Positions 11,282 through 21,728 of a stretch of 64,000 nt of DNA are shown here, piece by piece (position 1 is the stretch's first letter; each line of letters starts with the position of its first letter). Origin of the DNA: Philonthus cognatus (lineage: Eukaryota; Arthropoda; Insecta; Coleoptera; Staphylinidae); assembly GCA_932526585.2 (NCBI GenBank), contig OW052246.1:51001-115000 (forward strand), given 5' to 3'. The notes under the pieces were generated by a model, which worked only from the letters and a program-made list of their open reading frames with translations, searched no databases and was not told the DNA's origin. A program made the position numbers and the translations under genes.

Positions 11282-12218
11282 TGTAATGTATACTAATACA
11301 TTTAATAATAATAACCATTATTATTATTATTACTTATATATATTAATATCTATTTTTATTTAACTTTATTATTTAAATTCCATTATTTAATTTAGAGTTA
11401 GTTGTTTTTCTTTTTAAATCATTAGAAGACCAATTTAATTATCTATTCGCAGTAACGACATTAGAGATGCAAATAACTTATCAACCGCTATTCTAAATAT
11501 TGTTCACTTTTAATTTTTATCATAAGTAAATATCTTTAATGCACATTGGCGGCTTCATTGTTGCGGAGTAAATATTTTTCAATAACATAAATATATTTTT
11601 CTTTCAATGTCTCATTACTTATTTGTCATTAGCTATTATCTAGTATTATGGATATTCTGTCGCACAAATAACATTGGGAACAGCAAATAGCTCATTAGCT
11701 CAAACTTAAATATTATTCGCATTTCTATTTTATCATTAGTAAATACCATTAAGGTCTAGTCTCAATCTCATTATTGTAAAGTAAATATTTTCAGCTTCAA
11801 CTCCTAGACTTTGCTTCCCAATGTTATGTGTGTGTCTAATTAGATTTTAATATACTGTTCTCAATGAAAGAAGTGGGGTTGTTCTAGTGTCGAGGAGACC
11901 AACATACCTTCTTGGAGTTAATCTTGTAAAAACCCTTCGAGTAAGAAGTTATATTATTTTTTGTTTACGACAGCACAAGTAACTTTTAGTGTTGTTTCGT
12001 GGTCGCTTTGTCCTACAATAACACGTTCGTTTTGATCTAAGCTTGTGCATATAAATGGTTCGAGTTGAATAAACCAAGTTTTGTGTACGTTGTGTTTCAC
12101 TCCAGTCTCACCAGTGGTACCCAGTTTTTTAAATAGGTAAATTGAGGAAGTAATAAAAAGCAACTTGTAGCAATCTCTTATCAATAGAAAATTGATAAAA
12201 ATCAGAAGCGACGTTACA
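11282..12218. mobile_element. LTR-like 0.94-kb insertion, copy A
   Basis: Starts TGTAATGTATAC and ends GACGTTACA, so the ends are TG...CA with a short inverted repeat. Near 12050 it has a CATATAAATGG TATA-like stretch, then TTGAATAAACC as a possible polyA signal. Copies D (44560-44650) and the 18421-20460 locus lack it. Parallel copies are at 51018-51945 and 60138-61094, where unusually long direct repeats flank it. Here the left repeat has been deleted. LTR identity is inferred from ends and signals only. Confidence 0.5.
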
Positions 12219-13780
12219 ACACTCCACTGTGTACTAATTACGAGTTAAATAAGTAAAGCAATAATGGTTACATTAATCAGAAAAACACTCACCATTTCTA
12301 TATTCTGTTCACGCTAATATCTCCCAAATCACCCTCAACAATTCACGTGAATAATTTACAATTGCGAAGAGAAAAACGCAAACACCTGTTGAATCATTCG
12401 ATTTTAAACTCCCGTCTTTTAAACCGGCACAAACAACAAACTGGATGCCGAGTGCATTGCCGGCACCGGCACCAAAAATATCGTGCACCGCGCGTTTTAG
12501 ACCAATGGGGAGCAGGAACACACGCGTGACTCGGCGGAACATGTTTTGGGTGGCCGGCGCTGGCTGAGGCTCGACATTGTTTTGTTTGTGTTTTGTTTGT
12601 TTACAAAGACGAGTGATTTGATTTAATTGAAAGGGGTAGAGTGATTTTATTAATTGTAAGTATTAAATTAATATTAAAAAAAAAAACAGCGATTGTTGTT
12701 TTCTTGCTTGTTTCTATAACCTAATAGATTCGATTTAAATAAAGTTATTTGATTAATAATTCTCACACATTTTCACCTAAGCAACATCCAACTTCACGTT
12801 AAAGTGTACTTTCAGTAGATACTAAATATTAAACGAAATTCACTAACCGTATTAACTGAAGTTAATTTATAGTTTCAAATCGCTCCACTAAGTAAAAGTA
12901 GTGTAGATCTTAATAAGGACCAATTAATAGACAGTTTAAAAACTTCATTAACACGCAATGTTTTTACACATGAAGATTTTCATTTAACGTAAATCGTATT
13001 TAATGCACATGACAGTCAACGTGTTAAGTATGATATTATTGTTCGCATCCAGGAGAGCTATTCACAGTACCGATGCAATTTGTCATCGGTGAGAATTTGC
13101 ACTGAAATTATGTTTTTTGTTTCAGTCGAGCGAGCCCAGTGTCCAAGACAGACAAGCGGAAGTATCTGCAGCAAAAGAGAGGATGTGTGTTGCTAAGGGC
13201 ATCATCTGTTGGACTACATGGACCTTAAAACTCCAGACAGAGAAGTGCTCGTGTTTGTGCTGGGACCTCAACCACAGTGGTCGTGTTGTGTTGAGGGAGT
13301 ATTTTAACTTGTGTGTGTTAAGTGCCAATGAGTCAATGGCTGTGTTTTCTACTCATCAATTAAGTTATGCAGTTATAAGTGGTTCCCTAAAAGAATTTAT
13401 TTAATTGTGTTAAACTACCTAGATTGCAGTGGAAAAGCAGAGGCGGTGCTGAAGCATGTTGGAGGAGAGAGTATCAACACTTACAAAGGTGTGCATGAAA
13501 ATTGTTTAATAAATCGCAGCCTTAGCATTTAAATAATTAATGTTAATTGATAAACAGAGTTTCACAATTGTTAATTTGTTCATTGGTTATTACTTTTTGT
13601 AATTTATCGTAGGATCCTATAACTAATTTGGTCATTTTGAAAAGTCTCTTGAATCTTAAAATTAAATTACATTTTGCAAAATTCTGCTGTGTGTAATAAT
13701 AATAATAATTTTTTTGTGCTGATATACAGAAGATTTACACAAGTTCAGACGATATTATACATTGAGGAGGTTTCACATAG
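12219..13780 (+). repeat. Gene-like module G, copy A
   Basis: A GC-richer segment, present in full or part at 20437-21728, 21729-23339, 43061-44640 (minus), 51946-53241 and 61095-62680. Near 12500 it has CCAAT (GACCAATGGGG) in a CpG-rich block. That block can be read as an ~80-90-codon minus-strand ORF in several copies. On the plus strand there are splice-like sites: a TTTTTGTTTCAG acceptor before 13126 and an AAAG-GTGTGC donor near 13491. The pattern would suit a duplicated 5' end of a host gene (promoter plus first exons) or a captured fragment. I recognise no protein, and copies carry frameshifts. Confidence 0.45.
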
Positions 13781-14160
13781 TAGCATGAACACTGAACTTA
13801 AAACTGATTTAAAATTAATAAATACTTTCACTGTTTATTTTTATTTTTAAAACTGACTAGTTTCCGTCAGACGATTATTATGAAAGTTATTACAAGACTA
13901 ATGTTACAGAGGGAGCGGTGTACGTTTTATACCTAAAGCGGAAATTAAGTGATTACCCAATTTTTGGGGCGCATAGAGACAAACATATCAAGCAGCATGG
14001 TGTTAAACGTTTCTCAGTTGTCATTAGTAACGTGCGATCCTTTTTCTAATCCAATCCAATCCTCGACGCAAAAGTGGAGTGTGAAAAGTACATCTTTTAG
14101 CCGGTGTAACGGGCCACTTGAACCGGGGGTGGCAGTGTGTTGAATTAAACTAAGTTTTTT
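13781..14160 (-). mobile_element. Penelope-like element 3' end, copy A
   Basis: Minus-strand match to 42780-43060, the region downstream of the GIY-YIG domain in copy D. It includes CGAAACTAGTC-type sequence (here with one change) near 13855. The outer part, about 14055-14120, is a scrap of the TIR MITE also at 42077-42502. The coding part is missing here. Confidence 0.5.
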
Positions 14161-15130
14161 TCTGATTGCCATCTATTAAAATAAGTGTAGACTGTTAAAT
14201 GGCTGTGGGGTGGTATCTAACCCCTAGAAGCAGGGCAGTATGTCAAAATTTACAATACGAGTGTAAATTTTAATTTGAGCTTTCCCAGGCAATTTCATGA
14301 AAATCTAACTACAGAAATGTCCAGAGGGCAAAAATAGGTCCGGTGTGCATCGGTTTTGCAAATTCGTGAGAATTTTTGAAGATTATTTTGTGATTGAAAA
14401 TAATTGCAAGTTTTATGATTTTTTTTCGAAAAAACCATAATAGCTAGAATCATAAGTGATGCACACAGGTCCTAAAATGGGCCCAAGTTTATGTGTGAAT
14501 TTCTTTGTAACTCTAGCTTCTCTGGTGCATGCGCAGCAGCACCCACTCCAGTGGTTCTTAACATGTGGATGAGTGTGTGTGTGTGTTTTTTTTTAAAACA
14601 AATCAATGTTTACAATGGCCGACTCATTTTAACAAATTGTCAAACATTTCCAAACTTTGTACACCGAATCAAATTCTCAGGTGGGTCAATACCGACGTAA
14701 AATCGTATGCCCGACGCGTTAGTACAAGTCTGATCGCGATCAATTGTCGAATAAAAAACTTTACCATAAAATAAAAAAAAAAGTTCACTTCCCCACCGAG
14801 TGCCGTTGTGTGTAAAAGTAATCAATGCAATGTTCTTCCACGGTTAACCCTCTGCATGTCTCTCATCAAAATGCAAATATATAAACAGTATGTGAATAAA
14901 ATTGTGATTTAGAATGAGTGTATTAAACTTAGGACTTGTTAGTTAATTGTCATTTAAAGTGTCGAAAATAAACAAAGTGTTTCGATAATTTCTTTTATTT
15001 ACATTATTTCATTGTCACTTTCATATCCTTTCTTTAATAAAACCTAACCTAACCGATATAAAAATTTGGTTATGTTTGACATTATCTAATTTTCCAATAT
15101 TTTATGTCCGTCAGGGGTGACGCTTTACGG
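14161..15130 (+). repeat. Q module, RM fragment and flanking repeat
   Basis: 14161-14522 is a Q-module copy. 14523-14830 is the RM element interior starting at TGCATGCGCAGCAGC, joined without either RM terminus. 14831-15057 has no recognised content but matches 63770-64000. So the composite repeat continues to at least 15057 and ends near CCTAACCTAACC. No gene seen. Confidence 0.6.
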
Positions 15131-16293
15131 TAGTGATGGGCAAGATCGATAAAAAAAGATCGATCGATCCTTGCAAGTGATCGATCCGCTCGATCTCTTT
15201 GAGCGGATCGATTGGATCGATCTTTACGATCGGATCGATCTGTTCGATCGGATCGATCATTTCAGACCGCTCGATCGGCTTGATCTTTTCGACGACTCGA
15301 TCTTTTCGGACGGCTCTATCTTTTCGAGCGACTCGATCTTGGGTTCGATCTGTGCGAACGGGTCGTGCTGATCGATGTGATCAATCGGCTCGATCAGATT
15401 GGTCATATCGATCGGCACAAGTGCATTGATCAAGTTGTGCGGCTCGAGCAATGATCATTGAACGATCACACTATTTTTGTATTCTGTTTTGCGCAAAGTG
15501 AGACAGCATTTATTAAAAAAAGGATATAGGCAGGGTCTTGGCAGGGCTGAGAAAAAATTACTAATGAGCCGGTTGTTTTTCCCGGGCTAGTCTCACACTT
15601 TATATCCGAGCGTGCTATGATATTATAGAGATTTTAATAAAAATTTTAAATATTTCATTTCATATTAGCTATTTATATATTTAGTAAATACATAAATAGC
15701 TAATATGAAATGAAATATTATAAATCTTTATTAAAATTAATACTATTTAGTAACAGCTGTTAAATAACGTTAAAAATAACTAGTTATCACCATTAATGAA
15801 AATTAACTGCTTCTCTCATCTTTAGTGTATACGACACTTGATTTAAATAATGCCTTATCGGTGTTATAATATTCGATCCAACATTATATATCTATTTATT
15901 TGATTTTATTTTTTCGAAACCTGTTTCTGTTTTCGTTTATTATGAGTATCACATGCTAATAATTTTGTCTTTTCTGCTGGCATATACGTCTTTGCGCTCT
16001 CTTGAACGCTAAACGTCTCTACTAGGGATGGGCAAGATCGATCAAAAAAGATCGACTGATCGATCCTTGCAAGTTCGAAAAGATCGAAAAGATCGAGCGG
16101 CTCGATCTTTTCGATCGGATCAATCTTTTCGATCGGATCGATCTTTTCGATCGGATCGATCCTTTCGATCGGATCGATCTTTTCGATCGGCTCGTTCTTT
16201 CTGATCAGATCGATCGGATCGAGCGGCTCGATACTTCAACTGATCGATCATTGCTTGATCGATCTTTGCACTGATCGATCTTGCCCATCACTA
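15131..16293. mobile_element. GATC-rich TIR element, internally deleted copy
   Basis: Both ends read TAGTGATGGGCAAGATCGAT inwards. Long runs of GATCGATC and GATCGAGCGG fill the termini. Compared with the copy at 18483-20428 (opposite orientation) it lacks about 710 bp of interior. Its flanks share no 8-bp duplication, so one flank may have been rearranged. Small ORFs inside reflect the repeat and are not genes. Confidence 0.75.
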
Positions 16294-16561
16294 CTTAAAA
16301 TGTAAGTTGTATATTCGTTTTCTTTCGATATTTTTATATCAAATTCAAAGCTAAATTTCAAAATAAGTAAACAGTAGTGATATTAACCTGTAAACGGCCA
16401 AGCAATTATAGATTTCTACGAATGACTTATTATATTAAATACTGTGAATTTTTCTTTTAAATATACATAAGGTCTACACTGTAAATGTAAGGCACTCGTC
16501 GATTTTATATAAAATCGTGCAATATGAAGTTCAGAACGAGTATTTCCACTCCCAGACTAAG

Positions 16562-16677
16562 CATGAAGTAAAATTTCGAGTTTAGAAAAGCCCCGCGTAG
16601 AAAATTTGTCGAGGGTCGCGCAGCGACCCGAGACAAATTTTCACGGGGCTTTTCTAAACTCGAAATTTTACTTCATG
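16562..16677. repeat. CATGAAG hairpin, copy 4
   Basis: Same palindrome as 5095-5210, with ACTCCCAGACTAAG before it and CGCCACGCGTATAAAACA after it. It lies outside any GATTCGAATCC element, so the hairpin is an independent repeat. Confidence 0.8.
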
Positions 16678-17279
16678 CGCCACGCGTATAAAACACTGAA
16701 ATATAGTGAAGTTAAAAATACACTGAAAACATTTTTTTTAAATGAGTAATAATCGAAATATTTAAATAATAAAACATTTACGGTTTTCGTCATACATCGT
16801 CAAGTCAAATAATATAAAATATCAAATTCACTTATTTAATAATTTAATTAACATAAAATTAATAATGTTGCGCTAATGCATCAAAAGCGCCTAATGGGTT
16901 AATAAGAATTCTGTGTAGTAATAAATTAGACCGTAAACGGTGAACATAATCTTCCAAAAAAGCGTTAATTACGAATATAATTTGTGAGTGAAATGTAAGT
17001 GTAATTATTGAAAAACTAGTGTTTACGCTTCTTTTTTATCAATACAAAGGGGATCAACTTGGTAGATTTCGCTATTTTTATTTGTAACTTGGAATAAATA
17101 TGGGTGAAGGCATTATATTCATGATTTATCAAAAACGTAAGTTTCATCAATAAATGTTGATCAAACGGTAAGTCTGATTTCGTACAATACTTTGCTGGGG
17201 TATATTTTAAGCCTAAATAATACACCCAAAACCACCAAATATCCATTTTACTTGTTTCAGCGAAAAATCAACGCCGACA
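16678..17279. other. AT-rich stretch, nothing recognised
   Basis: No ORF, repeat partner or regulatory motif that I can support. One 76-codon minus-strand ORF (17016-17246) has no recognisable domain and is probably chance. Confidence 0.4.
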
Positions 17280-17757
17280 AAGTAGAATCTAGCCATACAA
17301 TTTTCATTATGGTAGACCCAATCTGACAAATTGTTATAGATTTCAAAACTTTCTAAGCTCGACTTGCATTACACAGATCAAATCAAACATCCGGATGGGT
17401 CAATACCGATGTAAAATTGCATGTCCGACACTTTGGCACAAGTCCGGTCGCGATCAAGTGATTAATAAAGAGGTTATAAATTGGAAATTTAAATGTTCCC
17501 ATCGCCACCGAATGCCGTTGAGCAACAATAGTGCGAGGGGGTACATCAGGCCACTCATTAGAGAAAACCCGTAGGAAATCCGTGCAGATTCGATTTTTGG
17601 TGAATGTTTAAAAAAGTCAATCGCGAAATTCCTCTTATACTGGGCTTGCGTTACAAAGATCGAATGCCCCCCCCCCCCCTGGATAGGTTAATTCCGACGT
17701 AAAAACACGCGCCCGCCACATCGAGACCACTCGCGACGCTCAAAAGTGCCAATTGGC

Positions 17758-18007
17758 AAAGTTACAAATTGTTCACTGTGGAGGCTTCTACTTCGTTATA
17801 CATAATTATTTACACAAATAAGACAATTAACTTTGTTTGTATAACTGAGGATTTTATTGTGACCATAGTTTCGACAACTTTAACTTGTCATTATCAAACA
17901 TAAAGTACTTTATAATGACAAGTTAAAGTTGTCGAAACTATAGTCACAATAAAATCCTCAGTTATATAAACAAAGTTAATTGTCTTATTTGTGTAAAGTT
18001 ACAAATA
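17758..18007. mobile_element. Small foldback insertion with 12-bp duplication
   Basis: A near-perfect inverted repeat (about 17810-17890 against 17918-17997, with CAATAAAATCCTCAGTT in the arms). It is bounded by the direct repeat AAAGTTACAAAT at 17758-17769 and 17996-18007. The other RM copies have one AAAGTTACAAAT here (near 9950), so this is an insertion. A 12-bp duplication is longer than typical cut-and-paste TSDs and suggests a retroposon-like origin. Confidence 0.6.
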
Positions 18008-18053
18008 TCCGACTTTTTCAATTTTTAACGTTTTGAAGTTTTATCTTAAATCA

Positions 18054-18063
18054 CACACACACA

Positions 18064-18094
<31 letters not shown>

Positions 18095-18118
18095 CCTCCC
18101 ACACACACACCCTCCCAC
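18054..18118. repeat. (CA)n microsatellite
   Basis: CA dinucleotides broken by CTCTCT and CCCTCCC; a longer version of the (CA)n found near 10015 in RM copy A. Confidence 0.85.
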
Positions 18119-18223
18119 ATATTGATATAAATAACCTGCTGAGAACCACTGGAGTGGGTGCATGTAAACCATGGAAACGTATCAAAATGGAGTATGTACC
18201 TTGTTCTACACATTAGCTAATTA

Positions 18224-18482
18224 CTTAGCACTTGTTGAATTTTTTGCACTGAATCTGTTCGTTATATCAACTGGATACCTGTAATTGTGAATGTAAAATT
18301 ATACTTACTCGAACTGTGACGTCAAAAACTTGATCTCAGTTCAACTTAGTGCAGTACAAACGAACAAACCTACTAATACATCATAAGTATACAGGCAGAT
18401 TTTCGAAACTTTGTTTAGTAGCCGTAGTTATTGAAGCATCAAAGCGTGTGAAATTTCTGACACTCCACTGTGTACTAATTAC
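18224..18482 (+). repeat. S-module fragment
   Basis: Matches about 50737-50992 (CTGAATCTGTTCGTTATA and onward to CTGTGTACTAATTAC). It abuts the left duplication of the GATC element at 18475-18482. Confidence 0.6.
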
Positions 18483-20428
18483 TAGTGATGGGCAAGATCG
18501 ATCATTGCAATGATCGATCAGTTGAAGTATCGAGCCGCTCGATCCGATCGATCTGATCAGAAAGAACGAGCCAATCGAAAAGATCGATCCGATCGAAAAG
18601 ATCGAGCCGCTCGATCTCTTTGAGCGGCTCGATCTTTTTGAACTTGAACTTGGATCGATCAGTCGATCTTTTTTGATCGATCTTGCCCATCCCTAATAAT
18701 AACACACTCATCATTAATACTTCAACAACAACAAAGCAAGCGTTTTAATTTCAAATCCAAACGCTGACCTATATTCAGAAAATAGGCGCTTAAGCAAAAC
18801 GAGGCAGAATAATCATAAAGAAGCACTAACCGACATTCCAGACACCAATAAAAAAAAATGTAAACGCAAGTGGTTCAAAAATCAAAACAAACGTGTTAGT
18901 ATGTCAAGTTCAATCGCTGGCCTACTTTTTATAAAATAAACACACTAAAAAAGGAAGAATAACAAAAAAAATTATTAGGATAGAAATGCAGGAATGCACA
19001 AAGCGCGCATAATAAATTTACAAAAAAGACAAGGAAAAACATTCTAAATTCGGTAATGCTAGTTAGCAACACTTAAGTAAAAATAATAAAATAAACAATC
19101 AAAAATAGGTACATGAAAAAACACGGGTAAACACCAAATATATGGCAAACCAAGACTAAATATATTTTCGTTCATTCAACAAAACTAATCACTAAAAGAA
19201 TATGAAAACAAATAAATACTTGCAAAATGCACAGAAATAATGAGTAAAAAAATTTTTTTATAAAAAAATAAATTGAAACTAAATATTAACGGAAAAAAAA
19301 TCATAAGTTAGGAATGATGACGAATTCATTTTCAAGAGCGAGCCATAACTTACTCATGAAATAAATAAACATCTGTATCCAGAAATTCTAGTAAGCATAA
19401 AATGAAAGGTACAGACGTTTAGCGTTCAAGAGAGCGCAAAGACGTATATGCCAGCAGAAAAGACAAAATTATTAGCATGTGATACTCATAATAAACGAAA
19501 ACAGAAACAGGTTTCGAAAAATAAAATCAAATAAATAGATATATAATGTTGGATCGAATATTATAACACCGATAAGGCATTATTTAAATCAAGTGTCGTA
19601 GCGCACCGGTTGCTGTGTTAATATTTGCTGTGTTAATATTTCTAATTAATTTATTTTTAATTATATTCAATTATATAATTAAACGGGGAAAGTACTATGA
19701 TGGACACATCACCATTTTTGTTCTTTAGTATACACTAAAGATGAGAGAAGCAGTTAATTTTCAATAATGGTGATAACTAGTTATTTTTAACGTTATTTAA
19801 CAGCTGTTACTAAATAGTATTAATTTTAATAAAGATTTATAATATTTCATTTCATATTAGCTATTTATGTATTTACTAAATATATAAATAGTTAATATGA
19901 AATGAAATATTATAAATTTTTATTAAAATCTCTATAATATAATAGCACGCTCGGATATAAAGTGTGAGACTAGCCCGGGAAAAATAACCGGCTCATTAGT
20001 AATTTTTTCTCGGCCCTGCCAAGACCCTGCCTATATCCTTTTTTTAAATAAATGCTGTCTCACTGCGCAAAACAGAATACAAAAATAGTGTGATCCTTCA
20101 ATGATCGATCCGCTCAAAAAGATCATTGCTCGAGCCGCACAACCTGATCAATCCACTTGTGCCGATCGATATGACCAATCTGATCGAGCCGATTGATCAC
20201 ATCGATCAGCACGACCCGTTCGCACTGATCGAACCGCCCCCAAGATCGAGTCGCTCGAAAAGATAGAGCCGTCCGAAAAGATCGAGTCGTCGAAAAGATC
20301 AAGCCGATCGAGCGGTCTGAAATGATCGATCCGATCGAACAGATCGATCCGATCGAAAAGATCGATCCGCTCAAAGAGATCGAGCGGATCGATCAGTCGA
20401 TCTTTTTTGATCGATCTTGCCATCACTA
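18483..20428. mobile_element. GATC-rich hAT-like element, long copy
   Basis: Ends are TAGTGATGGGCAAGATCGAT and its inverse (the right end has lost one base of GGGC). A perfect 8-bp duplication, CTAATTAC, lies at 18475-18482 and 20429-20436. The empty site, CTAATTACGAGTTAAATAAG, is present at 50981 onward. The 1946-bp element has GATC-repeat termini, including a complete short sub-element at 18483-18696. The AT-rich interior contains no transposase. Position 19410-20090 is the inverted match of 15470-16020. The starting TAG/CAG and TGGGCA resemble the ends of the 3775-5541 element, suggesting related families. Confidence 0.88.
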
Positions 20429-20436
20429 CTAATTAC

Positions 20437-21728
20437 GAGTTAAATAAGTAAAGCGATAATTGTTACATTAATCAGAAAAACACTCACCATTTCTACATTC
20501 TGTTCACACTAATATCTTCCAAATCACCCTCAACAATTCACGTGAATAATTTACAATTGCGAAGAGAAAAACGCAAACACTTGTTAAATCATTCGATTTT
20601 AAACTCGCGTCTTTTAAACCGGCACAAACAACAAACTGGATGCCGAGTGCACTGTCGGCACCGGCACCAAAAATATCGTGCACCGCGCGTTTTAGACCAA
20701 TAGAGAGCAGGAAAATCACGCGTGACTCGGCGGAACATGTTTTGGTTGGCCGGCGCTGGCTGAGACTCGACATTGTTTTGTTTGTTTATAAAGACGAGTG
20801 ATTTGATTTAATTGAAACGGGTAGGGTGATTTTATTAATTGTAAGTATTAAATTAATATTAAAAAAAAAACAGCGATTGTTGTTTTCTTGCTTGTTTCTA
20901 TAACCTAATGGGAGTTCCGTTCTGGACCCCGAACAGAGCGGATGTCGATGGTGAGTTGTGCGTTCCATCCCTGCTCGCGTTTGACCCACACGTGGTTGTT
21001 TAACAAATCCTTTTTCACCCTCTCTATTTCATCCTTTTCAATCACCTATATCCTTACAATCTTTTCATTTATTACTCATCCTTGCAACTACGTGTGTATT
21101 TTCCGTAAACCCCTTTCTATTCCTCGGGGATAGCGAAACTCTATTCATTAAATTATACAAAATTACTGTGACTGGTCAACAGGGCCTAGTAGCCGAGGCC
21201 ATAAATTACGAAGAAGAAGAAGATAACCTAATAGATTTAAATAAAACGTGTGAAGTTATTTGATTAATAATTCTCACACATTTTCACCTGAGCAACATCT
21301 AACTCCACGTTAAAGTTTACTTTGAAAAGATACTACACACTAAACAAAAACACTAATTGTATTAACTGACGTTAATTTATAATTTCAAATCGCTCCACTA
21401 AGCAAAAGTAGTGTTTAGTAGAGTTCCTAAAACTGTACTATTAGATCTTAATAAAGACCAATTAATAGACAGTTTAAAAACTTGATTAACACGCAATGTT
21501 TTTACACATAAAGATTTTCATTTAACGTAAATCGTATTTAATGCACACGACAGTCAACATGTTAAGTATAATATTATTGTTCGCATCCAGGAGAGCTATT
21601 CACAGTACCGATGCAATTTGTCATCGGTGAGAATTTGCACTGAAATTATGTTTCTAGTTTCAGTCGAGCAAGCCCAGTGTCCAAGACAGACAAGCGAAAG
21701 TATCTGCAGCAAAAGAGAGGATGTGTAT
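20437..21728 (+). repeat. Gene-like module G, copy E1
   Basis: Matches 12225-13185, including the CCAAT/CpG block near 20640-20770, where an 89-codon minus-strand ORF (20504-20773) stays open. It is interrupted by a short retroposon at 20910-21222 and truncated at about 21728, where a second partial copy begins in the same orientation. Confidence 0.5.
20910..21222 (+). mobile_element. Short retroposon with (GAA)n tail and 10-bp TSD
   Basis: Flanked by perfect ATAACCTAAT at 20900-20909 and 21223-21232. The other G copies carry that sequence once. It ends in GAAGAAGAAGAAG. Its 3' part (CTGGTCAACAGGGCC...GAGGCCATAAATTACG) resembles the 3' UTR of the LINE relic at 41085-41290 (minus). It is therefore either a 5'-truncated LINE copy or a SINE sharing that tail. 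No clear tRNA A/B boxes. Confidence 0.8.

Larger units (their letters stand above)
17280..18223. mobile_element. Diverged, older RM-family copy
   Basis: Shares blocks with the RM element in the same order: the AATCTGACAAATTGT stretch near 17320, the TATACTGGGCTTGCGTT stretch near 17635 and the right end GTTCTACACATTAGC at about 18222. It lacks the left terminus and the TTAGG minisatellite. A C-run lies at about 17669-17680. Confidence 0.6.

Noticed and set aside
13117..13404. 95-codon ORF in module G as a conserved protein
   Set aside because: The equivalent frame is broken or shifted in copies E2 and B, so it is not preserved across copies.
15171..15451. ORFs with D-R-I-D-L-F type repeats here and at 20123-20426, 18502-18714 and 48554-48844
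   Set aside because: They are translations of GATCGATC tracts in transposon termini, open in several frames.
15131..16293. Intact 8-bp TSD for the shorter GATC element
   Set aside because: Left flank CTTTACGG and right flank CTTAAAAT do not match; one side was probably rearranged.
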